NCBI RefSeq assembly: GCF_021083185.1
Contig: NZ_JAIGQB010000001.1
Coordinates: 434,001 to 498,000 of the forward strand
DNA length: 64,000 bases
Direction: 5' to 3'
From: Nocardioides furvisabuli
GTDB lineage: Bacteria > Actinomycetota > Actinomycetes > Propionibacteriales > Nocardioidaceae
Under the pieces are notes generated by a model. It saw only the letters and a list, made by a program, of their open reading frames with translations, made no database searches and was not told the origin of the DNA. This document shows positions 21,269 to 29,928 of this stretch, piece by piece; the first letter of the stretch is position 1, and every line of letters begins with the position of its first letter. Both the position numbers and the translations under genes were made by a program.

Positions 21269-22516
21269 GTGACCACCCCCTCCTCACGTCCTAGCTCCGC
21301 GGACGTCCTCGTCGTCGGTGCCGGGCCCTCCGGCTCGGCCGCGGCTGCGTGGGCCGCGCGTGCCGGGCTCGACGTCGTGCTGGTGGACGCCGCCACCTTC
21401 CCGCGGGACAAGACCTGCGGCGACGGGCTCACGCCCCGCGCGATCGGCGAGATGCAGAAGCTCGGCCTCGAGGACTGGCTGCGCTCCCACACGGTGAACC
21501 ACGGCCTGCGCGCGCACGGCTTCGGCCAGACGCTGCTGCTGCCCTGGCCGGGCGGCTCGTTGCCGGACTGGGGCTCGGCCGTCGCGCGCACCGAGCTCGA
21601 CGACCACCTCCGCACGGTGGCCATCAAGAGCGGCGCCCTCGCCGTCGACGGCGCCCGCGCGGTCGGCGTACGCCGTGAGGGCGAGCGCGTCGCGGCGATC
21701 GAGCTCCGCGACGCGGAGGGCACCTTCGAGATCGCCTGCCAGTGGCTCGTGGTCGCCGACGGCGTGCGCTCGCCGCTCGGCAAGATGCTGGGACGCGAGT
21801 GGCACCGCGACACCGTCTACGCAGTGGCGGGGCGCTCCTACGTCGACTCCGCGATGTCGGACGACCCGTGGATCAGCTCCCACCTCGAGCTGCGCGACGA
21901 GCAGGGTGAGCTGGTCTCGGGCTACGGCTGGATCTTCCCCCTCGGCGACGGCACGGTAAACCTCGGCGCCGGCACGCTCGCGACGAGCCGTCGGCCCGCC
22001 GAGGTGGCGATCAAGCCGTTGATGCAGACCTACGCCGACACGATCGGCACGGACTTCGGGCTGTCCGGAGAGCTGCGCGCGCCGACCTCGGCGCTGCTCC
22101 CGATGGGCGGAGCAGTGAGCAACGTGGCGGGTCCGAACTGGGCGCTGATCGGCGACGCGGCGGCGTGCGTCAACCCCCTCAACGGCGAGGGGATCGACTA
22201 CGGCCTGGAGACCGGCCGGTTCGTCGCCGAGCACATCGCGAGCGGCGTCGGGCTGGGGGAGGCGTGGCGCGCGACCCTCGTGGACCACTACGGCGAGGCC
22301 TTCTCCATCGCCCGCCGGCTGGCCGGGGTCGCCACGCAGCCCAAGGTGGTCGCCGCGCTCGGTCCCGCCGGGATGCGCTCGGACTGGCTGATGACCCTGG
22401 CCCTGCGCTGGATGGGCAACCTCGTCGACGACGCCGACCGTGACCGGGCCGCGCGTGTGTGGCGCTGGGCCGGCAAGCGGTCGTTGGCCCGCGACGCGCG
22501 TCCGCCCTTCTCGTGA
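21269..22516 (+). CDS. Geranylgeranyl reductase-family flavoprotein (probable menaquinone chain reductase)
   Basis: This FAD-dependent oxidoreductase of 415 residues belongs to the geranylgeranyl reductase family. It shows the dinucleotide-binding GAGPSGSAAA at 17-26, the family motif FPRDKTCGDGLTPRA and the second FAD motif GDAAACVNPLNGEGIDYG. The mycobacterial relative MenJ saturates one isoprene unit of menaquinone, and the same job is plausible here, but archaeal-type lipid or other isoprenoid reduction cannot be excluded. GTG at 21269 is chosen as it places the FAD motif at the normal distance from the N-terminus. It is divergent from the thioredoxin gene, with 96 bases between. Confidence 0.82.
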   Translation: MTTPSSRPSSADVLVVGAGPSGSAAAAWAARAGLDVVLVDAATFPRDKTCGDGLTPRAIGEMQKLGLEDWLRSHTVNHGLRAHGFGQTLLLPWPGGSLPDWGSAVARTELDDHLRTVAIKSGALAVDGARAVGVRREGERVAAIELRDAEGTFEIACQWLVVADGVRSPLGKMLGREWHRDTVYAVAGRSYVDSAMSDDPWISSHLELRDEQGELVSGYGWIFPLGDGTVNLGAGTLATSRRPAEVAIKPLMQTYADTIGTDFGLSGELRAPTSALLPMGGAVSNVAGPNWALIGDAAACVNPLNGEGIDYGLETGRFVAEHIASGVGLGEAWRATLVDHYGEAFSIARRLAGVATQPKVVAALGPAGMRSDWLMTLALRWMGNLVDDADRDRAARVWRWAGKRSLARDARPPFS

Positions 22517-22580
22517 GCGACGGCGCCCCGGTCGGCTCTCGCCGGCCGATCCGCGCGGCCTGCCGTGCCGAACGACAGGC

Positions 22581-23372
22581 ATGAGCGAGCACGTCTACCG
22601 CGCCACCAACCGCCTCGGTGGCGCCGCGCTGCGCGCGTTCGGCATCCGCACGGTGGCGACCGGGCTCGAGCACCTGCCGACGAGCGGTCCGGTGCTGCTC
22701 GCCGCCACCCACGTCAGCTATCCCGACTTCCTGATGATCGGCCAGGCGGCGCGCGAGCGGCAGCGCTTCGTCCGCTTCATGTGCCGCCACGACGTGTGGC
22801 ACCTGCCCGTGGTGCGCGCGGCGATGGACCGCATGCGCCACGTCCCGGTGGACCGGCAGGCGCCGGCGGGGGCGTACGTCACCGCGCGCGGGCTGCTGCG
22901 GGAGGGCGAGGCGGTGTGCGCCTTCCCGGAGGCGGGGATCTCCTACTCCTACACGGTCCGCTCCCTCATGCGCGGCGTCGCCGGCCTGGCGCGCGAGACC
23001 GGCGTCCCGGTCGTCCCGGTCGCGCTGTGGGGCTCCCAGCGGGTGTGGTCGGTCGGGGTGCCCGACGAGCGCGGCAAGGAGCCGCGGCCGTGCCTGGCGC
23101 GCGGACGCCGCGTCGACCTCGACTTCGGTGCGCCCCTGACGATCGGCGCGGGCGACGACCTCACCGACTGGACCCGTCACCTCGGCGCGGTGCTCACCGA
23201 CCAGCTCGAGGCGCTCCAGCGCCGGCCCCACCACCTGCCGCGCCCGGGCGAGCACGCTCCCTGGCACCCCGCGCACCTCGGCGGGCACGCCCCGACGCGG
23301 GCGCAGGCGGCCCACCTCGACGTGGTGCCCCGCTCGGCGATCAGCCCGACCTGGGGCCCGCCCTCAGCCTGA
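22581..23372 (+). CDS. PlsC-type 1-acylglycerol-phosphate acyltransferase family protein
   Basis: This 263-residue membrane-associated acyltransferase of the PlsC/LPLAT family transfers acyl groups in phospholipid synthesis or to another lipid acceptor. The catalytic HX4D is H44-D49 in THVSYPDF, and FPEAGIS at 115-121 stands for the FPEG block. ATG at 22581 begins MSEHVYRATN. The tail after about residue 215 is rich in His and Pro and probably disordered. Its 3' end overlaps the converging acyltransferase-3 gene by 9 bases. The acceptor is not deducible. Confidence 0.82.
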   Translation: MSEHVYRATNRLGGAALRAFGIRTVATGLEHLPTSGPVLLAATHVSYPDFLMIGQAARERQRFVRFMCRHDVWHLPVVRAAMDRMRHVPVDRQAPAGAYVTARGLLREGEAVCAFPEAGISYSYTVRSLMRGVAGLARETGVPVVPVALWGSQRVWSVGVPDERGKEPRPCLARGRRVDLDFGAPLTIGAGDDLTDWTRHLGAVLTDQLEALQRRPHHLPRPGEHAPWHPAHLGGHAPTRAQAAHLDVVPRSAISPTWGPPSA

Positions 23373-24422
23373 GGGGGTGGGCGTGGAGTCCTGGCGGGTC
23401 GTCGGCTCGTCACGGCGGCGGGCGAGGCGCTTCTCCAGGGTCCCGGCCGGGTTGGTGAGCGGCTCCAGCGCCCGGCGTACGGACGGGCTGGCCAGCAGCA
23501 GGGACAGGCCCACCGCGGCCACGATGGTCACGACGAGGCCTAGGACCGGGTTCGCGGCGGTGAAGCCCGGCCATCCGAGAGCGAGGAACGTCTTGATCAC
23601 GAAGCCGTGGAAGAGGTAGATCACCATCGTCGCGGTGCCCATCGTGGTGAACCACCCCAGCGAGCGGCGCGGGATCAGTGACATCGCCGCGAAGGCGCCG
23701 AGCAGCCCCACCATCATCACCGTCAGCCGGGTCTGGAAGACGATCTCGTTGTCGATCGGGATGTCGGCGTAGCCGGTGTCGTACCAGAGCAGCGCCGTCT
23801 CGGCCCAGGTGTCGGTGTAGACGGCCATGACGCCGATGCCGATGAGGGTCGGCACGGCCGCGACCCGCACCCACACGTCGTCGAGCCGGCGCAGGTGGCG
23901 CGGCTTGAGGTGCAGGCCGAGCACGAAGAACGGCAGCAGACCCAGGAAGCGCGGGATCATCAGGGTGTCGTCGTTCCACAGCCCGCCGAGCAGGCTGACG
24001 ACGACCGACAGCGGCAGGAAGAGCCAGTGCCGCTTGAGGATCGGGGTGATCAGCCGCCACATGAGCAGGACGATGAGGTACCACATCGTCCAGTGGGGGA
24101 TCAGCCACAGCGGGTACTCGACGCCCTCGCCGGCCACCTCGCGACGGTAGTAGAACAGCGCCGGCTCGAAGAGGAGGTAGGGGATCGCGAGGGTGTAGAC
24201 GAGGCTCTTGAGCCGCCGGCGGTCCCACTCGAAGGACTTGGAGAGGTAGCCGCTGACGAAGACGAAGGCCGGGATGTGCCAGAGGTAGATGAAGTCGTAG
24301 ACCCAGTGGCTGCCCGCGCTCTCCTCGACGAGGCCGATGGCGTGCCCCACGACGACGAGGGTGACCAGGACCATCTTGATGTTGTCGAGCCACGGATCGC
24401 GGGACGGGGGAGCCACCCGCAC
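23364..24422 (-). CDS. Integral-membrane acyltransferase (acyltransferase_3/OafA type)
   Basis: This polytopic protein of 352 residues has about ten hydrophobic segments. The N-terminus reads DPWLDNIKMVLVTLVVVGHAIG, which has the family pattern of an Asp-rich start followed by a conserved His in the first membrane segment. The loop FIYLWHIPAFVFVSGYLS is also typical. Such enzymes O-acylate surface sugars, peptidoglycan or antibiotics. The GTG at 24422 leads into a short hydrophilic N-terminus. It converges with and overlaps the PlsC gene by 9 bases. The substrate is unknown. Confidence 0.8.
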   Translation of the reverse strand: MRVAPPSRDPWLDNIKMVLVTLVVVGHAIGLVEESAGSHWVYDFIYLWHIPAFVFVSGYLSKSFEWDRRRLKSLVYTLAIPYLLFEPALFYYRREVAGEGVEYPLWLIPHWTMWYLIVLLMWRLITPILKRHWLFLPLSVVVSLLGGLWNDDTLMIPRFLGLLPFFVLGLHLKPRHLRRLDDVWVRVAAVPTLIGIGVMAVYTDTWAETALLWYDTGYADIPIDNEIVFQTRLTVMMVGLLGAFAAMSLIPRRSLGWFTTMGTATMVIYLFHGFVIKTFLALGWPGFTAANPVLGLVVTIVAAVGLSLLLASPSVRRALEPLTNPAGTLEKRLARRRDEPTTRQDSTPTPSG

Positions 24423-24446
24423 ACGCTACTTCACTAGGTTGGACCC

Positions 24447-25331
24447 ATGGCATCCCTGCCGAGGCGACAGCGGGTGGCGGCGTACGCCGTCATCCTCCGC
24501 GAGCGCGCCGGTGCGGTCGAGATCCTGCTCAGCCGTCTCGCGCCCAGGGTGTCGCGCACCGAGATGTGGACCCTGCCCGGCGGCGGCGTCGACCACGGCG
24601 AGGACCCCCGGGCGGCGCTGCTGCGCGAGGTCCGGGAGGAGACCGGCCTCGACGCCACCGTCGGCGAGACCGCCCGCGTCTACAGCGCCCACATGCCCCG
24701 CGCGGCCCGCGACGGCCTGCTCGTCGACGCCCACGCGATCCGCATCGTCTACGACGCCTGGGTGCCCACGGACGCCCCGGCGCCGCGCGTCGTGGAGGTG
24801 GACGGCTCGACCGTGGAGTCCGCCTGGCACCGGGTCGAGGACGTCGCGTCCGGCCTGGTGCCGGTGGCCGCGCAGGTGACCGACGCCCTCGTCGACCACC
24901 AGCCGCACCGGCTGCAGCGGGTCGCGGCGTACGCCGTGGTGCTGCGCGGTCGCGACGTGCTGCTGACCCGGCTGTCGGCGCGGGCCGCGCACCCCGGGCT
25001 GTGGACCCTGCCCGGCGGCGGCGTCGACCACGGCGAGCGACCGGCGGTGGCGCTCGCGCGCGAGGTCGAGGAGGAGTGCGGCCTGGCCTGCGAGGTCGGC
25101 GACCTGCTCGGGGTGCACGACACGCACTTCTCCGGCCACGCCCCGTCCGGGCGGATCGAGGACTACCACGGCATCCACCTGCTCTTCACCGCCTCCGTCG
25201 GGGACGGTGACCCGCGCGTCGTCGAGGTCGACGGCACGACCGACGAGGTCGCCTGGGTCGACCGCTCGGACGTCGAGTCCGGCCGGGTGCCCGTGCTCGA
25301 CGTGGTGACCCACGCGCTGCGCCTGGCCTGA
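24447..25331 (+). CDS. Tandem Nudix hydrolase
   Basis: Two Nudix domains of about 147 residues each lie in one 294-residue chain. The first Nudix box starts GGGVDHGEDPRAALLREV at about 45-62 and continues REETG; the second is GGGVDHGERPAVALAREV followed by EEECG. Both carry the full REXXEE pattern, so both should bind metal and cleave nucleoside-diphosphate-linked substrates. DNA of the two boxes contains an identical 38-base stretch (24565-24602 and 25000-25037), showing recent internal duplication or gene conversion. ATG at 24447. The substrate is unknown; house-cleaning of oxidised nucleotides or NADH is possible. Confidence 0.88.
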   Translation: MASLPRRQRVAAYAVILRERAGAVEILLSRLAPRVSRTEMWTLPGGGVDHGEDPRAALLREVREETGLDATVGETARVYSAHMPRAARDGLLVDAHAIRIVYDAWVPTDAPAPRVVEVDGSTVESAWHRVEDVASGLVPVAAQVTDALVDHQPHRLQRVAAYAVVLRGRDVLLTRLSARAAHPGLWTLPGGGVDHGERPAVALAREVEEECGLACEVGDLLGVHDTHFSGHAPSGRIEDYHGIHLLFTASVGDGDPRVVEVDGTTDEVAWVDRSDVESGRVPVLDVVTHALRLA

Positions 25332-25354
25332 TGTCGCGGACCTAGGATGGGGCC

Positions 25355-25438
25355 ATGAACCCACGCCACCGCCGACTCGTCATCCCGGTGGCGCTGGGGG
25401 CCCTCATCCTCATCGTCGTCCTCGCCGCGGTCCTGTGA
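25355..25438 (+). CDS. 27-residue single-span membrane peptide
   Basis: ATG at 25355 opens a frame of 27 codons: a basic head MNPRHRRL followed by a hydrophobic run VIPVALGALILIVVLAAVL, then TGA. The head-in orientation follows the positive-inside rule. GATGGGG lies 5-11 bases upstream as a weak ribosome site. The stop overlaps the GTG of the next gene (GTGA), a sign of translational coupling and the main reason to think it is real. There is no known family I can name. It could be an anchor or regulator of the methyltransferase, or only an upstream leader frame. Confidence 0.5.
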   Translation: MNPRHRRLVIPVALGALILIVVLAAVL

Positions 25439-26685
25439 GCGACCGGCAGGCCGCGGCGCCCGAGTGGGAACGCCTGCGGGCGGCCGTGCTCGACGCCGAC
25501 GGCCTCGTGCGCGCCCTGGCCAGCGGCCGCCGCAGGGGCGCGCCCGCGCCCGTGGTGCAGGGGCGTGAGATGCGGCGCGTGGAGGTCCGTGTGGTGGACC
25601 TCAAGGCCGGGCGCCACCTGCAGGTGACGGCGTACGACGCGACCCAGGCGCACACCACCAACCACGCGCTCGGTGAGGATGCCCGGGCCGTCGTCGACGC
25701 GCTGCTGGCAGAGCCCTTCGCCAACTGGCACGTCGACACCACCGACGCCACCCACCAGCTCCGCGTGACGAAGAAGGGCGCGCCGCTGCTCCACACGTCG
25801 ACGCGCACGGAGGCGGTCGAGGTCTCGCGCGACCACGACCGCGCCAAGGACCGGCTGCTCGCGGAGGACGACCCCGTGCTCGTGGCCCTCGGGATCAGTG
25901 ATGCCCAGGGCCGGGTGAAGCCGACGCGACAGGCGAAATACCGCCAGGTCGAGGAGTTCGTGCGCCTGCTCGACGCCAGCCTCGGCGAGGCGCTGGAGCA
26001 GGGGCACGTGCGTACGCCGACCGAGGACGATCCGCTGCGCATCGTCGACCTCGGCTGCGGCAACGCCTACCTCACCTTCGCCGCCCACCGCTTCCTCACC
26101 GCGCCCCCCGCCGAGGGCGGCCGCGGCCTGCCGGTGCGGATGACCGGCGTCGACGTCAAGCAGCAGTCGGCCGACCACAACACCCAGGTGGCCGCCGGTC
26201 TCGGGATCGAGGCCGACTTCGTGGTGGGCTCGATCGGTGGGGCGCGACTCGAGCAGGCACCCGACGTCGTGCTCGCGCTGCACGCCTGCGACACGGCCAC
26301 CGACGACGCGCTGGCCCGGGCGGTGGAGTGGCAGGCCTCGCTGGTGCTCGCGGCCCCGTGCTGCCACCACGACATCGCCAGCCAGCTGCGGACCGCGGAG
26401 GCGCCAGCGCCCTACGCGATGCTCACCCGCCACGGCATCCTCCGCGAGCGCTTCGCCGACACCCTCACCGACGCCCTGCGGGCATCGCTGCTGCGCCGCG
26501 AGGGCTACCGCGTCGACGTGGTGGAGTTCGTCGAGAGCGCCCACACCCCGCGCAACACCCTGCTCCGCGCGGTGCGCACCGGTGCGCACCGCGCCGGAGC
26601 CGTCGAGGAGTACGACGAGCTGCTCGCCGCGTGGGGCGTACGTCCCCGGCTCGGCGAGCTGCTCGGCGACGGGCTCAGCCGGTGA
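25435..26685 (+). CDS. SAM-dependent methyltransferase of the METTL25/RRNAD1-like group
   Basis: This protein of 416 residues has an N-terminal domain of about 190 residues and a C-terminal Rossmann methyltransferase. SAM motif I is IVDLGCGNAYLTFAAHRF. Later motifs VLALHACDTATDDAL and APCCHHDIASQL are characteristic of the Methyltransf_32 family shared with METTL25, RRNAD1 and GSTCD. The substrate of bacterial members is not known to me; nucleic acid or protein are both possible. GTG at 25435 overlaps the stop of the 27-residue peptide. It converges with and overlaps the MFS small-subunit gene by 11 bases. Confidence 0.78.
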   Translation: MSDRQAAAPEWERLRAAVLDADGLVRALASGRRRGAPAPVVQGREMRRVEVRVVDLKAGRHLQVTAYDATQAHTTNHALGEDARAVVDALLAEPFANWHVDTTDATHQLRVTKKGAPLLHTSTRTEAVEVSRDHDRAKDRLLAEDDPVLVALGISDAQGRVKPTRQAKYRQVEEFVRLLDASLGEALEQGHVRTPTEDDPLRIVDLGCGNAYLTFAAHRFLTAPPAEGGRGLPVRMTGVDVKQQSADHNTQVAAGLGIEADFVVGSIGGARLEQAPDVVLALHACDTATDDALARAVEWQASLVLAAPCCHHDIASQLRTAEAPAPYAMLTRHGILRERFADTLTDALRASLLRREGYRVDVVEFVESAHTPRNTLLRAVRTGAHRAGAVEEYDELLAAWGVRPRLGELLGDGLSR

Positions 26686-26803
26686 AGAGCGCCGAGGCGC
26701 GCACCAGCGTCTGCCACAGGCCGTAGGCCAGCGGGACGCCGACCAGCAGCCACGCCAGGGCGATGAGGACGGGGCTGGTGGGGGAGCTCTGCGAGGTGCT
26801 CAT
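26675..26803 (-). CDS. MFS transporter small subunit
   Basis: This 42-residue protein begins MSTSQSSPTSPVLIALAWLL and continues VGVPLAYGLWQTL, one membrane span with a Trp/Pro/Tyr-rich pattern. It matches the small proteins that accompany OFA-type MFS carriers in actinobacteria. Its ATG overlaps the stop of the MFS gene (ATGA at 26800-26803), so the two are translationally coupled. It is too short for standard gene finding. Its role is probably to stabilise or tune the carrier. Confidence 0.8.
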   Translation of the reverse strand: MSTSQSSPTSPVLIALAWLLVGVPLAYGLWQTLVRASALFTG

Positions 26804-28194
26804 CGGGTGGCCTCCTGACGGGTGGCGACGCGCTCCTCGTTGGCAGCGTGCGCGTCGTGGTCGAAGTGGGTGTCGGAGACGGGCTTGATCATCAGGTTGG
26901 CGATGAAGCCGACGGCGAGCACCCCGACCATGGTGAACAGAGCCGGTTGGTAGTCAGCAGCGACGAGCGCGCCGGGCTCGCCGACACGGTCGAGGATGCC
27001 GTTGACGATGAGCGGTCCCGCCACGCCGGCGGCGGCCCACGCCGTCAGCAGGCGGCCGTGGATCGCGCCCACCTCGAGCGTGCCGAAGAGGTCCTTGAGG
27101 TAGGCCGGGACGGTGGCGAACCCGCCCCCGTAGTAGGAGATGATCACCGCGGCCAGCGCGACGAACACAAAGGGAGAGACGCTGCCGTACAGCGCGAGCA
27201 GCAGGTAGAGGACGAGTCCGACACCGAGGTACATGACATAGATCGGCTTGCGCCCGACATGGTCCGACGTGGTCGACCACACGAAGCGACCGATCATGTT
27301 GGCCAGGGAGAGCACGCCGACGAAACCGCCGGCTGCCGCAGCCGTGACGGCGCTGGTGCCGTTGTCGCGGAAGAAGTCCTGGATCATCGGTGACGCCTGC
27401 TCGAGGATCCCGATGCCGGCAGTGACGTTGCAGAACAGCACCACCCACAGGAGCCAGAACTGCGGCGTGCGGATCGCCGAAGAGGCGCGCACCAGTGCCC
27501 CGTTGGTGCCGGGGGAGTGCTCGGCGGTGCTGTCGTCACCGTGGCCCGGGGGCACCCGCACGAGCGCGGCACCGACGAGCATGAACGCGGTGTAGATGAT
27601 GCCGAGGGTCAAGAAGGTCTGGGCGAGCGCGGACCCGGAGGCGACCGCCCCCGGCTCGGTGGCCACGAAACCGGGGTCGTAGACGCTCATCAGGCGGTTG
27701 GACAGCGGCGAGGCGATCAGCGCACCGCCGCCGAAGCCCATGATCGCCATGCCGGTCGCGAGGCCCGGACGGTCGGGGAACCACTTGATGAGCGTGGAGA
27801 CCGGTGAGATGTAGCCGATGCCGAGGCCGATGCCGCCGATCACGCCGTAGCCGAGGTAGAGCAGCCAGAGCTGCCCGGTCGCGATGCCTGCCGACCCGAC
27901 GACGAATCCGGTGCCCCAGCAGAGCGCCGCGGCCAGCATGGCCTTGCGGGGCCCGGAACGCTCGACCCACGTGCCCAAGAAGGCGGCGGAGAGACCAAGC
28001 ATCACGATCGCGATCGAGAAGACCCAGCCGATGGCGGTGAGGCTGGTGTCGAACGAGGCGACCAGCGAGTTCTTGAAGACCGAGAACGCGTAGACCTGTC
28101 CGATGGAGAGGTGGACCGCGAGCGCGGCCGGCGGGATCAGCCAGCGGCTGTAACCCGGGTGCGCCACGATCGCCTTCTTGTCGAGGACCGACAT
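26800..28194 (-). CDS. OFA-family MFS transporter (oxalate/formate antiporter type)
   Basis: This 464-residue carrier has twelve hydrophobic segments. The early signature LAVHLSIGQVYAFSVF and the repeated GFGGGALIASPL-type loops match the OFA family, whose best known member exchanges oxalate for formate. Actinobacterial members are not functionally settled, so the substrate (a small carboxylate) is inference. ATG at 28194 is preferred over a start 60 bases upstream because AAGGAGAG lies just before it. The C-terminal tail is rich in His, Asp and Glu. The small-subunit gene overlaps its stop. Confidence 0.85.
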   Translation of the reverse strand: MSVLDKKAIVAHPGYSRWLIPPAALAVHLSIGQVYAFSVFKNSLVASFDTSLTAIGWVFSIAIVMLGLSAAFLGTWVERSGPRKAMLAAALCWGTGFVVGSAGIATGQLWLLYLGYGVIGGIGLGIGYISPVSTLIKWFPDRPGLATGMAIMGFGGGALIASPLSNRLMSVYDPGFVATEPGAVASGSALAQTFLTLGIIYTAFMLVGAALVRVPPGHGDDSTAEHSPGTNGALVRASSAIRTPQFWLLWVVLFCNVTAGIGILEQASPMIQDFFRDNGTSAVTAAAAGGFVGVLSLANMIGRFVWSTTSDHVGRKPIYVMYLGVGLVLYLLLALYGSVSPFVFVALAAVIISYYGGGFATVPAYLKDLFGTLEVGAIHGRLLTAWAAAGVAGPLIVNGILDRVGEPGALVAADYQPALFTMVGVLAVGFIANLMIKPVSDTHFDHDAHAANEERVATRQEATR

Positions 28195-28271
28195 GGAACT
28201 CTCCTTCCCGAGAGTGACCGCAGTCACGCTACGGACAGGTGGTTGAGATGTCACCTACCCGTAGGGGCGTG

Positions 28272-28308
28272 ACGACGAGTGGTCGCCCCGGCACGACGAG
28301 CGGTCGCC
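28272..28308. repeat. 16-bp direct repeat with 21-bp spacing in a divergent promoter region
   Basis: ACGACGAGTGGTCGCC (28272-28287) recurs at 28293-28308 with one change (T to C). The start-to-start distance is 21 bases, two helical turns, as for a dimeric activator or repressor on one DNA face. It lies between the divergent MFS carrier and a secreted-protein gene, close to the start of the latter. Confidence 0.5.
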
Positions 28309-28327
28309 TGACGGGACCGGGGCTACC

Positions 28328-29212
28328 GTGGGGCGCGTGGCGGAGGTGCGGCGACTGGGGCTGGCGTGCCTCGTGGCACTGCCCTTCCTGGTGGAGGCTG
28401 CCAGCGGGAGCGCCGCCGAGCGTGAGGAAGCCTTCGTCCTCACCGATCCCGACATCGTCGAGTCGAGCGGCCTCGTGGTCGCGGACGGGCTCGTGGTCAC
28501 CACCAACGACTCGGGCGACAGCGGGCGGGTCTTCGCCGTCGACCCCACCACGGGGGACACGGTGGGCACCACGTCCTGGTCCCCTTCCCCCGAGGACGTC
28601 GAGGCGCTGGCGCCGGCCGGCGCCGGCCACGTCTGGGTGGGGGACATCGGCGACAACCGGCGCGTCCGGGACTCGGTGCAGGTGCTGCGCGTCCCGGTGG
28701 GTCGCCAGGACACGACGGTGGTCCCGGAGGCCTACGAGCTGGTCTACCCGGACGGTGCGCAGGACGCCGAGGCGCTCGTGGCCCACCCGCTGACCGGTCG
28801 GCTCCTCGTGGTCACCAAGGGCGTCTTCTCCGGCACGGCGTACGCCGCCCCGCTGCGACTGCGCGCGGACCGGCCGAACCGCCTCGTCGAGGTCGGCCGG
28901 GCCCCGGGCATCGTCACCGACGCGACGTTCCTGCCCGGCGGAGGTGGCGTCGTCATGCGGACCTACTCCGCGGCCCACCTGGCGGCGTACCCGTCGTGGC
29001 AGCCCGTCGCGTCGTGGGACCTGCCGCCCCAGGACCAGGGCGAGGGCGTCGCGCTGGCCGGGCGCGACCTGCTGCTGAGCACCGAGGGTGCGGCCTCGCA
29101 GGTGCTGCGGGTCCGGCTCCCGGTCGCGGCCGGCGTCACCGACCTGCGCTCACCGGCGTGGACGGCCCTGCGCTGGCTCGCGACCGCACGAGGGCTGCCG
29201 ATCGCCGGGTGA
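28328..29212 (+). CDS. Secreted beta-propeller-like protein of unknown function
   Basis: Of 294 residues, the first about 28 form a signal peptide (RLGLACLVALPFLVEAASGSAA). The rest has the rhythm of propeller blades: repeated SGLVVADGLVVTTNDSG, GRVFAVDPTTG and GRLLVVTKG strands with Asp/Gly turns, similar in style to YncE/SdiA-regulated esterase-like propellers. No catalytic motif is visible. GTG at 28328 or GTG at 28337 could be the start; both precede the signal peptide. Its 3' end nearly touches the converging racemase gene (6 bases). Confidence 0.65.
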   Translation: MGRVAEVRRLGLACLVALPFLVEAASGSAAEREEAFVLTDPDIVESSGLVVADGLVVTTNDSGDSGRVFAVDPTTGDTVGTTSWSPSPEDVEALAPAGAGHVWVGDIGDNRRVRDSVQVLRVPVGRQDTTVVPEAYELVYPDGAQDAEALVAHPLTGRLLVVTKGVFSGTAYAAPLRLRADRPNRLVEVGRAPGIVTDATFLPGGGGVVMRTYSAAHLAAYPSWQPVASWDLPPQDQGEGVALAGRDLLLSTEGAASQVLRVRLPVAAGVTDLRSPAWTALRWLATARGLPIAG

Positions 29213-29218
29213 GGGACC

Positions 29219-29908
29219 TCAGGCCAGCGCGGCGTCCAGCGCGGCCTGCACGTGCAGGGTCGTGCACGGGAAGACCGGGAGCTCGACGTCGGCCTGCTTC
29301 ACCAGGAGCTCGAGCTCCGTGCAGCCGAGCAGCACGCCACCTGCGCCGGCGTCCCACAGCTCCTCGATGATCGACACGACGCGCGCCCGGGTGCGGGGCA
29401 GGACGACACCGTGCACGAGCTCCTCGTAGATGGCGTCGTTGAGGAAGTCGTGGTGGCTGGTGTCGGGGACGACCACGGACAGGCCGTGGGCGGCGAGCCG
29501 GTCGACGAAGAAGGACTCCTGCATCGCGACCTTCGTGCCGATGAGCCCGACGGTCTCGATGCCGGCGGCGCGGACCGCGGCCGCGACCACGTCGGCGAGG
29601 TGCAGCACGGGGATGTCGACGGCCTCCTCGACCTGCTCGGCGACCTTGTGGAAGGTCGTCGTGCACAGGAGCAGGAAGTCGGCGCCGCCGCGCTCGACCG
29701 CCCGGGCGGCGTCGGCCAGCAGCGTGCCGACCTGGTCCCAGCGCTCGTCGTCCTCGAGGTGGGTCACCTCCGCGAAGTCGACGGTGGTGAGAACGAGCTT
29801 CGGCGAGGAGAGCCCGCCCAGGCGGTCCCGCATCCCGAGGTTGAGGTCGCGGTAGTAGACCGCGCTGCTCTCCCAGCTCATGCCGCCGACGAGTCCGATG
29901 GTCTTCAC
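29219..29908 (-). CDS. Aspartate/glutamate racemase-family protein
   Basis: The 229-residue enzyme has the two-Cys racemase fold. The N-terminal block is KTIGLVGGMSWESSAVYY. The first catalytic Cys is in FLLLCTTTFHK and the second in GGVLLGCTELELL. The GGMSWEST-like start marks the YgeA/broad amino-acid racemase group, which interconverts L- and D-Asp, Glu or other residues without cofactor. GTG at 29908 is taken as the start because the fold begins there, although the open frame extends upstream through the SDR gene. It lies 20 bases downstream of the SDR gene on the same strand. Confidence 0.87.
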   Translation of the reverse strand: MKTIGLVGGMSWESSAVYYRDLNLGMRDRLGGLSSPKLVLTTVDFAEVTHLEDDERWDQVGTLLADAARAVERGGADFLLLCTTTFHKVAEQVEEAVDIPVLHLADVVAAAVRAAGIETVGLIGTKVAMQESFFVDRLAAHGLSVVVPDTSHHDFLNDAIYEELVHGVVLPRTRARVVSIIEELWDAGAGGVLLGCTELELLVKQADVELPVFPCTTLHVQAALDAALA

Positions 29909-29928
29909 GCGCGGAAGTCTGCCACCTC

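Noticed and set aside
24565..25037. Direct repeats as possible mobile-element ends
   Set aside because: They lie inside the two Nudix catalytic boxes of one gene; internal duplication explains them.
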